From contig NZ_PDJI01000004.1 of the NCBI RefSeq assembly GCF_002563695.1, positions 1,674,001 through 1,738,000 on the forward strand: 64,000 nt of DNA, read 5' to 3'. The notes under the pieces were generated by a model. It had not been told where the DNA came from, did no database searches, and worked only from the letters and a program-made list of their open reading frames with translations. Positions 17,435-25,927 of this stretch are shown here, piece after piece. The translations under genes were made by a program, and so were the position numbers. Every line of letters begins with the position of its first letter. Positions within the stretch are counted from its first letter, which is position 1. Origin of the DNA: Georgenia soli (GTDB lineage: Bacteria; Actinomycetota; Actinomycetes; Actinomycetales; Actinomycetaceae).

Positions 17435-18210
17435 GCGCGGGTCAGGTCCTGCTCTGGGTCGTCTTCCCCTACGTGGCGATCGCGGTGTTCGTCGTCGGGC
17501 TGGTCTGGCGGTACCGGTACGACAAGTTCGGCTGGACGACCCGCTCGTCCGAGCTGTACGAGAAGACGCTGCTGCGCCTGGGGTCGCCGCTGTTCCACTT
17601 CGGGATCATCTTCGTCGGGCTGGGCCACTTCATGGGCCTGCTCATCCCCAAGGACTGGACGGAGGCGGTGGGCTTCCGTGAGACGGCCTACCACTTCATC
17701 GCCACCTACATGGGTTCCGTGGCCGGGGTCGCGACCCTGGTCGGGCTGGCGCTGCTGATCTACCGGCGGCGGGTGACCGGTCCCGTGTTCCTGGCGACGA
17801 CGCGCGTGGACAAGTTCATGTACGTCATGCTCGCGATCCCGATCCTCCTGGGCATGTGGGCGACGATCCAGCTCCAGCTGCTCGGTGGGGCGCACGGCTA
17901 CGACTACCGGGAGACCATCTCGCCGTGGCTGCGTTCCCTGCTGTACTTCCAGCCGATGCCGGAGCTGATGACGGACGTGCCGCTGGCCTTCAAGCTCCAC
18001 ATCGCCGCCGCGTTCCTGCTGTTCATGATCTGGCCGTTCACCCGGCTGGTGCACGCCTTCTCCGCACCCGTGCAGTACTCGACCCGGCCGTACATCGTGT
18101 ACCGATCGCGCGAGGAGACGAGCGCCAGCGGCTCGCGTGGGCCGCGGCGCGGCTGGGAGCCGAGCGTGGCGCCGCGCGAGCGCCGACGGCGGACGAGCAC
18201 CAACACCTGA
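17431..18210 (+). CDS. narI: Respiratory nitrate reductase gamma subunit NarI
   Basis: 259-residue, five-helix membrane cytochrome b that oxidises menaquinol and passes electrons to NarH. The four heme-ligand histidines are present: H56 and H66 in FHFGIIFVGLGH, H190 in FKLH and H208 in RLVHAF, close to the E. coli positions. The last ~45 residues are a basic, Arg/Ser-rich cytoplasmic tail. It ends the operon; a strong hairpin follows about 400 bases later. Confidence 0.96.
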   Translation: MSAGQVLLWVVFPYVAIAVFVVGLVWRYRYDKFGWTTRSSELYEKTLLRLGSPLFHFGIIFVGLGHFMGLLIPKDWTEAVGFRETAYHFIATYMGSVAGVATLVGLALLIYRRRVTGPVFLATTRVDKFMYVMLAIPILLGMWATIQLQLLGGAHGYDYRETISPWLRSLLYFQPMPELMTDVPLAFKLHIAAAFLLFMIWPFTRLVHAFSAPVQYSTRPYIVYRSREETSASGSRGPRRGWEPSVAPRERRRRTSTNT

Positions 18211-18528
18211 GCCCCGACGCCGTCAGGAGTGGCGAAACCACGGGGGCGAAGCATCGCGGGGACGGCGTGTCCTCCGATCGACATCCGCGTCTGCTCGACA
18301 AGATCTTTTCGGCGACCTCCAGCGCGGCGCGATCGGTGACAGCCCAGCGCTCACGAATGCACCCACGCCCGATCTCGCGCGCCCAGGTCACCTCGCGCGC
18401 GCCCAGATGGCAGCAAGCGGGCTGCGCTGGCCGGTTCGCTCAGTGCGCAATCTGTACCAGCACGGCTGGCAGAATTCGCGCCTACCTGGAAGTCGCCGAA
18501 AGGGTCACGCCGTCTCCGCCGTGACCGC
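18211..18528 (+). other. Long narI 3' region, nothing recognised
   Basis: About 320 bases after the narI stop hold no frame with coding character and no RNA gene that I recognise. A few short GCGC-rich runs (18380-18410) are the only structure seen. Confidence 0.4.
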
Positions 18529-18563
18529 CCGCCAGCCGCCAGCCGCCAGCCGCCAGCCGCCAG
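18529..18563 (+). repeat. Five tandem copies of a 7-bp unit
   Basis: CCGCCAG repeats five times without error in the region after narI. Non-coding; probably a slippage-prone microsatellite. Confidence 0.9.
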
Positions 18564-18610
18564 CGACGGTGCTCACGCGGCCGGGCACGGGCACCACCGC
18601 TTCATCGAAA

Positions 18611-18656
18611 GGGGCTGGCCCGGAAGCCCCTTCACGGCGCCTCCGGGCCAGCCTTC
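18611..18656. terminator. Strong bidirectional terminator-like hairpin
   Basis: Perfect 12-bp inverted repeat GGCTGGCCCGGA / TCCGGGCCAGCC (18613-18624 and 18642-18653) with a 17-base loop. It is followed by TTCTCCT on the plus strand and CCTTTC on the minus strand. It lies between convergent narI and the dehydrogenase gene and probably ends both transcripts. Confidence 0.75.
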
Positions 18657-18662
18657 TCCTGT

Positions 18663-18736
18663 GGTCGGACCTGGTTCTCCCTCCATGGGGTCGGACCTGG
18701 TTCTCCCACCCCCATGGGGTCGGACCTGCTCCTACC
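18663..18736. repeat. Three near-identical copies of a GGTCGGACCTGGTTCTCC element
   Basis: Copies start at 18663, 18689 and 18718 (the last changed to CTGCTCCTACC), with CATGGGG before the second and third. The last copy runs over the stop codon of the minus-strand dehydrogenase gene. It resembles a small dispersed intergenic repeat rather than a gene part. Confidence 0.8.
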
Positions 18737-21470
18737 GCTTGGCGTCGGCCACGTTCAGCTCGACCGTGGTCCAGTCGCGCGTGCCGTTGCTGTCGGTGGC
18801 GATCAGGCGCGCGGTGTACCTGCCGGGCTCGGCGTACACGTGCGTCGCACTCTGCCCCTCGGCCGTGGTGCCGTCACCGAAGTCCCAGGCGTAGGAGACG
18901 ATCTCCCGGCCCTCGGGGGCGACGGCGGACCCGGACAGGTCCACCGAGAGCGCAGCGGGGCCGCCACCTCGGCTGGCCTCTGCGGTCACCACGGGAGCGT
19001 TGCCGTCGGCGATGCCGCGCCCGTGGAAGACGAGCCAGTCGAGCGCGAGCAGGTCGGCGCCATCGGCAGGCTGCGTCTTGCTGGTGACAACCAGGTAGAG
19101 GTCCGTGGCCCCCTGCTCACCGGCGATGTCGATGCTGGGCGAGACGACCTGCCCGGCCCCGGTGGCTGCGGCCACCTTGACCTGCCCGAGCTTGCGTCCG
19201 GTCGGGCTGCCCACCCGCACCTCGACAGTGGCGTCGGCCGCGCCGCGCACGGCGCCCACGGTCAGCCCCTCGATGCCGCTGAGGTTCACGGGACCGAAGG
19301 CGATCCAGTCGCCGTTGTCGATGTCGCTGACGAGGCGGCCGCCGCGGGCGGAGTCGTCGTCGGTGACCGTCACGCCGGAGCCCTCGGAGTAGAACTCGGC
19401 CTCCTTGTCCCGGACCTGCAGACGGACGATGTCCTGCCCGGCCAGGGCCGGCACGCCGTCGGCGCCCTGGTCCTGGTAGCCGCCGCCGAGCACCGGGTAC
19501 ACGTTCTGCCCCGGTCCGTGGTCGGCGGGGTCGAGGAAGACCGTGCCCGAGCACCCGGTGTAGTTGGCGAGCGGGTGCGCGTGGGTGTCGTGGCCGAGCT
19601 GGGTGTTGACTGCGACCTTCTCGCAGTCGATGGTGCCCTCGGCGGTGGAGCCGTCCTCGGCGTCGACCACGTCGACGGAGTACGGCACGGTGTCACCGAG
19701 CTCCGCGAAGCCGCCGGTGGTCGGCGAGCCGAAGGAGACCTCCGGCCGCGTGTTGCCCACGGTGATGGTCTGGACCGACACACCCGCGAGCCCGTCGCTG
19801 TCCCGGACGGTCAGGCGGGCGCTGAACTGCCCGCGGTCCTCGTAGGTGTGGGTCGGGCTGGCCTCGTTGGAGTCCACGACGCCGTCGTTCTCGAAGTCCC
19901 ACTCGTACGTGACGTCGAGCCCGTCCGGGCTGTGGCTCGCGGTGCCGTCGAAGGCGACGGTCAGGGGCGCGGCGCCGGAGTCGGCGTCCGTCGTGAACGA
20001 CGACACGGGGCGCCTGCCCTCGGCGACGTAGTCGATGCGGTAGATCCCGGCGTCGGTGTTGGTGCTGCCCCGACCGGCGCCTCGACCGCGCCCGAAGTCG
20101 ATGACGTAGAGAGACCCGTCGGGGCCGAACTCGGCCTCGAAGGGCGCCACGAACGTCTCGTGCTCCATGAACGGGTCGATGGAGAGCAGCTCGCCGGTCG
20201 CCTCGTCCAGTGAGAGCACCTTGTAGTAGTTGCGGGAGTACTCGGAGACGAACCAGTGCCCGTCGAAGGACTCGGGGAACTTGGTCTTCACGTCCAGGTC
20301 GGCGTCGTAGCGGTAGACCGGGCCGGCCGTCGGAGCCGCACCGCCAGTAGCGAGCTCGGGGAACTGCTCCGAGAGGCCGTAGCCGTACCAGATGAGCGGC
20401 TTCTGCGCCGGCGGCAGCTCGCGCAGCCCGGTGTTGTTCGGGGAGTCGTTGACGAGGTTGTCGCAGTCGAACGCCTCGCCGGAGATCCCCGTGGCGAAGT
20501 CGTAGTCGATGTAGGGCTGGTTGTCCGCGTGGCAGTACGGCCAGCCGTGGTTGCCCGGCTCCGTCATGCGGATGAACTCGACCATGCCCTCCGGTCCGCG
20601 CAGCGGGTTGGCCACGCGTGCGTCCGGCCCGTAGTCACCGATCATCACCGCGTTCGTCGCGGGGTCGACCGTGATGCGGAACGGGTTGCGGAAGCCCATG
20701 CCGTAGATCTCCGGCCTGGTTCCCTCGGTCCCGGGCGCGAAGAGGTTTCCCTCGGGGATCGAGTAGGTCCCGTCGTCCTCCGGGGTGATGCGCAAGATCT
20801 TGCCGCGCAGGTCGTTGGTGTTGCCGGAGGTGGCCTGCGCGTCCCAGGCACGGCGGCCCGGGCGCTCGTCGATCGGCGTGTACCCCTGCTGGTCGAACGG
20901 GTCGGCGTTGTCACCGGTGGCGACGTAGAGGTTGCCGTCCGGTCCCATGGCGAGCGACCCAGCCATGTGGGAGTTGGCGCGCCCCTCGCCCCGCCAGATC
21001 GTGAAGTCGAGGAGCCGCTTCTCCGAGGCCCTGTCGATGATGTTGTCGGGGCCCATGGTGAACCGCGAGAGGTTCATCTTCGGCACGTCCGGGTCGCTCC
21101 AGAGCAGGTAGAGCCACCCGTTCTCGCTGAAGTCGTTGTCCAGCGTGAGCCCGAGCAACCCGTCGGACTGGGTGAGGAGGTCGAGCGTGTAGCCGAAGTC
21201 CAGGGCGGTCGTCTCCCGGAGCGTGTCCTGCTCGACGACCTTCACCTCCCCCGTGCGCTGGATGAAGATGACCCGGCCGTCCTCGGCCACGGCCAGCTCG
21301 AACGGGTCGGCGAGCCCCTCGGTGACCAGCGGGACCTTCTCGAAGCTGGAGGACTCCGGGTGGTCGGGACCTCCGTCGTGCGCTGCCGACATCGCTGCCG
21401 GTACCAGCGCTCCGACCGCGACGACGCAACCCAACGTCGCGGTCACCGCCCTGCGGTGTAGTGAAGACAT
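18732..21470 (-). CDS. Secreted glucose/sorbosone dehydrogenase-like protein with PKD and CBM-like modules
   Basis: 912-residue exported protein. After a signal peptide (cleavage near MSAAHD) residues about 40-465 form a six-bladed beta-propeller of the glucose/sorbosone dehydrogenase (PQQ aldose dehydrogenase-like) family: DPFELAVAEDGRVIFIQRTG, LLGLTLDNDF, GSLAMGPDGNLYVATGDN and YGMGFRNPFRITVDP. Then come a PKD domain (~475-570), a region with paired cysteines, a CBM6-like sheet (GDWIAFGPVNLSG) and a second PKD domain ending the protein. The design suggests an extracellular sugar-oxidising enzyme held on a polysaccharide. ATG 21470 is chosen for its GAGGGAG site. It has its own promoter. Cofactor use cannot be confirmed here. 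Confidence 0.85.
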   Translation of the reverse strand: MSSLHRRAVTATLGCVVAVGALVPAAMSAAHDGGPDHPESSSFEKVPLVTEGLADPFELAVAEDGRVIFIQRTGEVKVVEQDTLRETTALDFGYTLDLLTQSDGLLGLTLDNDFSENGWLYLLWSDPDVPKMNLSRFTMGPDNIIDRASEKRLLDFTIWRGEGRANSHMAGSLAMGPDGNLYVATGDNADPFDQQGYTPIDERPGRRAWDAQATSGNTNDLRGKILRITPEDDGTYSIPEGNLFAPGTEGTRPEIYGMGFRNPFRITVDPATNAVMIGDYGPDARVANPLRGPEGMVEFIRMTEPGNHGWPYCHADNQPYIDYDFATGISGEAFDCDNLVNDSPNNTGLRELPPAQKPLIWYGYGLSEQFPELATGGAAPTAGPVYRYDADLDVKTKFPESFDGHWFVSEYSRNYYKVLSLDEATGELLSIDPFMEHETFVAPFEAEFGPDGSLYVIDFGRGRGAGRGSTNTDAGIYRIDYVAEGRRPVSSFTTDADSGAAPLTVAFDGTASHSPDGLDVTYEWDFENDGVVDSNEASPTHTYEDRGQFSARLTVRDSDGLAGVSVQTITVGNTRPEVSFGSPTTGGFAELGDTVPYSVDVVDAEDGSTAEGTIDCEKVAVNTQLGHDTHAHPLANYTGCSGTVFLDPADHGPGQNVYPVLGGGYQDQGADGVPALAGQDIVRLQVRDKEAEFYSEGSGVTVTDDDSARGGRLVSDIDNGDWIAFGPVNLSGIEGLTVGAVRGAADATVEVRVGSPTGRKLGQVKVAAATGAGQVVSPSIDIAGEQGATDLYLVVTSKTQPADGADLLALDWLVFHGRGIADGNAPVVTAEASRGGGPAALSVDLSGSAVAPEGREIVSYAWDFGDGTTAEGQSATHVYAEPGRYTARLIATDSNGTRDWTTVELNVADAKR

Positions 21471-21608
21471 CAACACTCCCTCGTGCGTCATGGATGCCTC
21501 GTCCCGACCTTGCCGCTGGACCGGCCGTCGTCGGCCGGCTGGCGTCGAGAGTCACGGGCGCCTGTTCGGAAAATATGCGACCTCTGGAGGGGAGAAGGCG
21601 CATTCGAC

Positions 21609-21637
21609 ATCTAATGGGAAGTAAGTCACCGCGTCAA
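21609..21637 (-). promoter_or_regulatory. Promoter of the secreted dehydrogenase gene
   Basis: TTGACG (21637-21632), a 17-base spacer and TTAGAT (21614-21609) read on the minus strand. The box pair is close to the vegetative sigma consensus and leaves a leader of about 130 bases before ATG 21470. Confidence 0.6.
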
Positions 21638-21862
21638 CAGTCGTCCTATTTGGCGGGACGGCCTGCGAGCAGGGTCGCCGGAAATACTGCAAGGCTTTTC
21701 GCCGGCACACCTGAAAGCGGGCAGGGAACGACGTCGCCCCTGCCCGCGCGCCCATTCTCACAAACCGCGCCTAGCCTTTAGTCTCTATTTACGCGCGCAG
21801 CATGATGGGTCAGTCTTTCCCGAGCTCTTCCGAGAGGCTGGGCCTGTCGCTCCCCCGGCTCC
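21638..21862 (-). other. Intergenic region, A/T-richer, no gene seen
   Basis: Between the oxidoreductase stop and the dehydrogenase promoter. It has lower GC than its surroundings but no coding frame, RNA gene or clear operator. Confidence 0.4.
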
Positions 21863-21878
21863 CCGGCCGCGTGGCCGG
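21863..21878 (-). terminator. Short GC hairpin after the oxidoreductase gene
   Basis: CCGGCC-gcgt-GGCCGG, 6-bp stem with a 4-base loop, 7 bases past the stop of the Gfo/Idh gene. No U-run follows, so termination strength is uncertain. Confidence 0.4.
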
Positions 21879-21884
21879 CAAGCC

Positions 21885-22913
21885 TCAACCGAGCTCGGCC
21901 GGCCGGACGGCGCGTCCCGTCGCGGCGGCCTCGTAGATCGCGCAGAGCAGCCGGACCGTCTCCACGGCGTCGGCGGCGTCGACCGGTGCCGGCGACTTCC
22001 CCTCGACCGCGGAGAGGATCTCGCGCCACTGGGTGAGGTGGCCGACGTGCCCGATGGCGAGCGGGTCGGCCGCGCCGCTCGCTGGGGCCCTCCCCGAGCC
22101 GGGTGCCGACACCTCCGGCACGTCCCAACGGAGCACCTCGCCCTGGCCGAGCTCGACCGACCCCCGTGAACCGTGCAGGGCGATCGTCGCGGGCGACCCC
22201 GGCGGCGTCGCGGTCGTCGTGGTGATCACACCGAGGGCGCCGGATGCGAACCGCAGGGTGGCGACAGTCGTGTCCTCGGCATCCATCGCGTGGGCGAGGG
22301 TGCCGTACTGGGCGGTCACCGACTCGACGGGGCCGCAGAGCCAGCGCAGCAGATCGACGTTGTGCACGCCCTGGTTCATCAGCGAGCCACCGCCCTCCGC
22401 CATGGAGGTCCGCCACCTCGCGGCGCGGTAGTAGTCATCGTCACGGAACCAGTGGACGTGGGTGGTGGCCAGGCGGATGTCGCCGAGGGCCCCGGCGTCC
22501 ACCGCCTCCTTCAGCCGCGCGTGCTCCGGCTCGAAGCGTCGCTGGGAGATCATCGAGACGGTCAGCCCGCGCTCACGTGCCACCTCCGCGATGCGGACGG
22601 CATCCTCCACCCGGACGGCGAGAGGCTTCTCGACCACCACGTGGCGGCCGGCCTCGAGCGCCGCGAGCGCCAGTGCCGCGTGGGAGCCGCTCGGTGAGCA
22701 GATCGCGACGACGTCGACCTCGGCGGAGCCGATCACCTCCTCCGGCGTGACGAAGGCGGCGGGCCAGCCCGCCAGCGTCTCCTCCGTCGCGCGGTGGGCG
22801 CCGCTGTACGCCACCAGCGCCACCCGGTCGTCGAGGTCGCGGAGCGCGCGTGCGTGCATCGTGCCGATGTTGCCCATGCCGACGATGCCGGCGCCGATAC
22901 GGCGTGAGGTCAT
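21885..22913 (-). CDS. Gfo/Idh/MocA-family NAD(P)-dependent sugar oxidoreductase
   Basis: 342-residue cytoplasmic enzyme. The N-terminal Rossmann fold begins IGAGIVGMGNIGTMHARAL; the catalytic EKPLAVRVEDA supplies the family lysine near residue 92; the second half has the substrate-domain sheet with NQGVHNVDLLRWL carrying the conserved H-x3-D pair. Such enzymes oxidise or reduce sugar hydroxyls, and in several pathways make the 3-keto sugar that a TIM-barrel partner then cleaves. ATG 22913 is chosen for GGGAGGA 5 bases before it. It lies downstream of the importer genes, separated from them by a hairpin. Confidence 0.9.
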   Translation of the reverse strand: MTSRRIGAGIVGMGNIGTMHARALRDLDDRVALVAYSGAHRATEETLAGWPAAFVTPEEVIGSAEVDVVAICSPSGSHAALALAALEAGRHVVVEKPLAVRVEDAVRIAEVARERGLTVSMISQRRFEPEHARLKEAVDAGALGDIRLATTHVHWFRDDDYYRAARWRTSMAEGGGSLMNQGVHNVDLLRWLCGPVESVTAQYGTLAHAMDAEDTTVATLRFASGALGVITTTTATPPGSPATIALHGSRGSVELGQGEVLRWDVPEVSAPGSGRAPASGAADPLAIGHVGHLTQWREILSAVEGKSPAPVDAADAVETVRLLCAIYEAAATGRAVRPAELG

Positions 22914-22957
22914 GGTCGTCCTCCCTGCTGGTTCTGGTCGGTCCCGCGTGGAACGAG

Positions 22958-23002
22958 GCGCGCCGCCGGGCCGGTCTGGCAAGATCCGGACCGGCGGCGC
23001 GC
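22958..23002 (-). terminator. Hairpin between importer ATPase and oxidoreductase genes
   Basis: 12-bp inverted repeat GCGCGCCGCCGG / CCGGCGGCGCGC, extended inward by CCGG pairing, sits 7 bases after the ATPase stop. No U-run follows; it may attenuate or stabilise the upstream mRNA rather than stop all transcription. Confidence 0.5.
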
Positions 23003-23009
23003 GTCGGGG

Positions 23010-23825
23010 TCAGTCGGGTGTGTGGGTGGCGCCGAGCAGGTCGCGGATACGCTCGGCGGCCCGCGTGAAGCGCGGATCGGTGAGCGTGGCGCCGTAGTCC
23101 CGCTCTTCCGGGAGGCCAGGAGTGAGCGTCTCGACGATGCGGCCCGGGCGCGGGCTCATCACCACGATCCGGCTGCCGAGGTAGACGGCCTCGGGCACGG
23201 AGTGCGTGACGAGGACGATGGTCGTGCCGGTCTCCCGCCAGATCCGGTTCATCTCGATGTTCATGTGCTCGCGGGTCAGTGCGTCCAGCGCACCGAACGG
23301 CTCGTCCATGAGGAGCACCCGGGGCTCGTGCAGCAGCGCCCGGCACAGGGCCACGCGTTGCTGCATCCCCCCGGAGAGCTCGTGCGGGAGAGCCTTCTCG
23401 AAGCCGGTCAGACCGGTCAGCTCGATGAGCTCGTCCGCCCGCTGCTCGGCGCGACGCCGGTCCATCCCGCGCATCTCGGCCTGGAGCAGGATGTTCTTGC
23501 GCACCCCGCGCCACTCGAGCAGCGCCGAGCGCTGGAACGCGAAGCCGATCTGGCGCTGAGGGCTTGTCACCTGCTGGCCGTAGAGGCGTACGTCCCCGTC
23601 GGTGGCAAGAGTGAGACCGGCGATGATCTTCAGCAGGGTCGACTTGCCACAGCCCGACGGGCCGGCGATGGTGACGAACTCCCCCGCTGCGACGCTGAGC
23701 GAGACGTCGTCCAGAGCCACGGTCTCGGACCGCTTCGAGCTGAACCGCATCGTGAGGTTCTTGACCTCGATGATGGGGTCGGTGCCGACGGTCGCGCCCG
23801 CGTCGGCCAGCTGCGTCGATGCCAT
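23010..23825 (-). CDS. NitT/TauT-type ABC importer, ATP-binding subunit
   Basis: 271-residue ATPase of the SsuB/TauB class. Walker A GPSGCGKST, Q-loop FAFQ, signature LSGGMQQR, Walker B VLLMDEPFGALD and the H-loop LVTHS are all intact. The ATG shares one base with the TGA of the binding-protein gene (TGATG), so the two are coupled. With the permease and lipoprotein it forms one importer; the substrate is not evident from this subunit. Confidence 0.92.
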   Translation of the reverse strand: MASTQLADAGATVGTDPIIEVKNLTMRFSSKRSETVALDDVSLSVAAGEFVTIAGPSGCGKSTLLKIIAGLTLATDGDVRLYGQQVTSPQRQIGFAFQRSALLEWRGVRKNILLQAEMRGMDRRRAEQRADELIELTGLTGFEKALPHELSGGMQQRVALCRALLHEPRVLLMDEPFGALDALTREHMNIEMNRIWRETGTTIVLVTHSVPEAVYLGSRIVVMSPRPGRIVETLTPGLPEERDYGATLTDPRFTRAAERIRDLLGATHTPD

Positions 23826-24856
23826 CACAGACCCTCGCCGAAGCTGCCGTCCCAGTACTTCGCCGGCGTGGTGTCGCCGTCGAAGTCGGTGTTCTCCACG
23901 AGGAAGGTGAGCGTCTTCGTCCACTGGTCCTCGGTGTTGACGCCCGGGGCAGGCGCCTCCTCCAGGTTGAGCAGCCCGATGGTCTTCTCCAGCTGGGCAG
24001 CGAGAACGCTCTCCTCCGGGGCCTGCTCGGCACCGGCAGCCATCGCGGCGACGGCCTCCTCCTGGTTCTCCCCGGCCTCGAGGAACGAGCGCGACGTGGC
24101 GCGCACCATGGCCTCGACGAGCTCAGGGTCGTCGGCGATCGTCCTGTCGTTGACGACGAGGCCGGTGCCCAGCAGGTTCATGCCGAAGTCCGCGAAGGGC
24201 AGCGCCTCGACCTCCTTGCCGGTCTGGTTCGCGATCGTGGGCGCCTGGTCGTGGTGGAAGCCCTGGATCGCGTCGACCTGCCCCTCGATGAGGGCAGCGA
24301 TCTTGCCGGCCGCATCGACGTTGACGACCGTCACCTCCGCCGGGTCGACGCCGTTGAGCTCCAACCACGCCGGGAACGTGCCGTACATCGCGTCACCGGG
24401 TGTCCCGCCGACCGTCTTGCCCACCAGGTCGGCCGGCTCGGAGATGCCCTGGTCGGCGAAGAACTCGACAGAGCTGGGGCCGGTCTGCAGGAACACGCCC
24501 GCGCTCTTCACCGGCATCCCCGAGTTGATGGCGTTGGCCAACGGAGGCGTGTCGGCCCAGCCGAAGTCGGTGTTGTTCTGGGCGACCTGCTGGATGGTGT
24601 TCCCCGAGCCGTTGCCCGGCTGGATCGTCAGGTCGATGCCCTCCTCCTCGAAGATGCCCTGCTCGACCCCGTAGTAGAAGGGGGCGTGCTCGCCGTAAGG
24701 CACCCAGTTGAGGGTGATCGTCACCTCGGTGAGCTCGCCGCCGTCGCCGCCGCCGGCGGACGCCGCCGGGTCAGCCCCAGCCTGGTTGCCGGCCGAGCAG
24801 CCGGCGAGAACGAGACCGGCGACAGCGAACGAGATTCCGTACTTGATTCCGCGCAT
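23825..24856 (-). CDS. NMT1/THI5-like ABC substrate-binding lipoprotein
   Basis: 343-residue lipoprotein: signal peptide with lipobox LAGC (cysteine near residue 20), a Gly/Ala-rich linker, then the periplasmic-binding fold ITLNWVPYGEHAPFYYGVEQGIFEEEGIDL typical of the NMT1/SsuA family, whose members bind sulfonates, pyrimidines, aromatic acids or riboflavin precursors. AAAGG lies about 10 bases before the ATG. Sugar importers normally use other binding-protein families, so this protein is a clue that the substrate is not a simple free sugar. Confidence 0.9.
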   Translation of the reverse strand: MRGIKYGISFAVAGLVLAGCSAGNQAGADPAASAGGGDGGELTEVTITLNWVPYGEHAPFYYGVEQGIFEEEGIDLTIQPGNGSGNTIQQVAQNNTDFGWADTPPLANAINSGMPVKSAGVFLQTGPSSVEFFADQGISEPADLVGKTVGGTPGDAMYGTFPAWLELNGVDPAEVTVVNVDAAGKIAALIEGQVDAIQGFHHDQAPTIANQTGKEVEALPFADFGMNLLGTGLVVNDRTIADDPELVEAMVRATSRSFLEAGENQEEAVAAMAAGAEQAPEESVLAAQLEKTIGLLNLEEAPAPGVNTEDQWTKTLTFLVENTDFDGDTTPAKYWDGSFGEGL

Positions 24857-24878
24857 CGTGAGAAGCCTTTCTTCTGGC

Positions 24879-24895
24879 GCCGCCCCGGGGGCGGC
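24879..24895 (-). other. Perfect GC palindrome in the permease / binding-protein gap
   Basis: GCCGCCCC-g-GGGGCGGC lies 22 bases before the binding-protein ATG. In ABC operons such stems often allow higher expression of the binding protein than of the permease by mRNA processing; that role is inferred. Confidence 0.4.
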
Positions 24896-24973
24896 AACGT
24901 CATTACGTAGGGGTGGGTCAGAATGAGGAGCGATGGCCGGGCCGGCAGGGCCCTGCAGAAAGCAGACAATCGG

Positions 24974-25927
24974 TCAGGAGGAGGCGAGGACAAGATTCCC
25001 GCGCCGCGAGGCGTGCCACGGGATGAGAAGGCGCTCGGAAAGCTCGACCGCGACGAAAAGAATGACTCCGATGAGAGACATGAGAATAAGGTCGGCGAAG
25101 AGCAGCGGAGAGTTCAGGTTCCCGCTGGCGAGCAGGAGGACGTACCCCAGCCCACGGTCGGCGCCGACGAACTCCCCGACGACCGCGCCCACCACGGCGA
25201 GCGTGACGGCCACCTTCAGTCCCGACATCAGGTGCGGGAGCGCCCCGGGGAATCGGATCTTCCGGAAGGTCTTCCAGCGCGAGGCACCCATCGTGGCCGA
25301 GAGCTCCAGCAGCTCGGGGTCGACCGACCGCAGGCCGGCGACGGCGGAGACGACGACAGGGAAGAACGCGATCAGCACCGCAAGGACGATCTTGGGCGTC
25401 AGGCCGAACCCGAACCACACCACGAGGATCGGTGCGATGGCGATCTTCGGGATGACCTGGGCGAACAGGATCAGGGGGTACAGCGACTTCTCGGCGGTCC
25501 GGGAGTAGACGAGGAGGACCGCCGTCGCGACGCCGATCACCGTCGCCAGCAGGAAGCCGACGATGGTCTCCATGGTGGTGACCCAGGTGTGCTCGAGCAG
25601 CATCGCCCAGTCGGCGACCATGGTCTCCCACACCGCCCCGGGGCCGGGGACGAGGTACGCGGGGACCAGCTCGCGCCAGGTGACGAACCACCATCCCGCG
25701 AACAGCACCGCGAGCACCGCCAGGGGCCGCCAGGAGGCGGAGGCCAGGTTGGCCGCATGACCCCAGGGCGACCTCCTCGTGGCCGGGCGCCGTGCCGGTG
25801 GCCCAACGCTCCTCGTCGTAGGTGGGGCGACCCGGGTCTGGGGGTGCACTTCCTGTGTGGTGGTCATGGAGAGTTCCTCGGTGATGGTGGGGCGGGTGGC
25901 CGGTGGTGAGGTGTTCTCGTCGGTCAT
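24974..25927 (-). CDS. NitT/TauT-type ABC importer, permease subunit
   Basis: 317-residue membrane protein with about six helices after a polar 60-residue N-terminal tail. The EAA-type loop is SATMGASRWKTFRKIRFPGALPHLMSG (conserved EAA/G motif region, key residues MGAS...R..PGALP). The ATG overlaps the stop of the upstream isomerase gene by 4 bases. The in-frame ATG 20 codons later (MTTTQEV) is an alternative start. Partner of the adjacent lipoprotein and ATPase. Confidence 0.9.
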   Translation of the reverse strand: MTDENTSPPATRPTITEELSMTTTQEVHPQTRVAPPTTRSVGPPARRPATRRSPWGHAANLASASWRPLAVLAVLFAGWWFVTWRELVPAYLVPGPGAVWETMVADWAMLLEHTWVTTMETIVGFLLATVIGVATAVLLVYSRTAEKSLYPLILFAQVIPKIAIAPILVVWFGFGLTPKIVLAVLIAFFPVVVSAVAGLRSVDPELLELSATMGASRWKTFRKIRFPGALPHLMSGLKVAVTLAVVGAVVGEFVGADRGLGYVLLLASGNLNSPLLFADLILMSLIGVILFVAVELSERLLIPWHASRRGNLVLASS

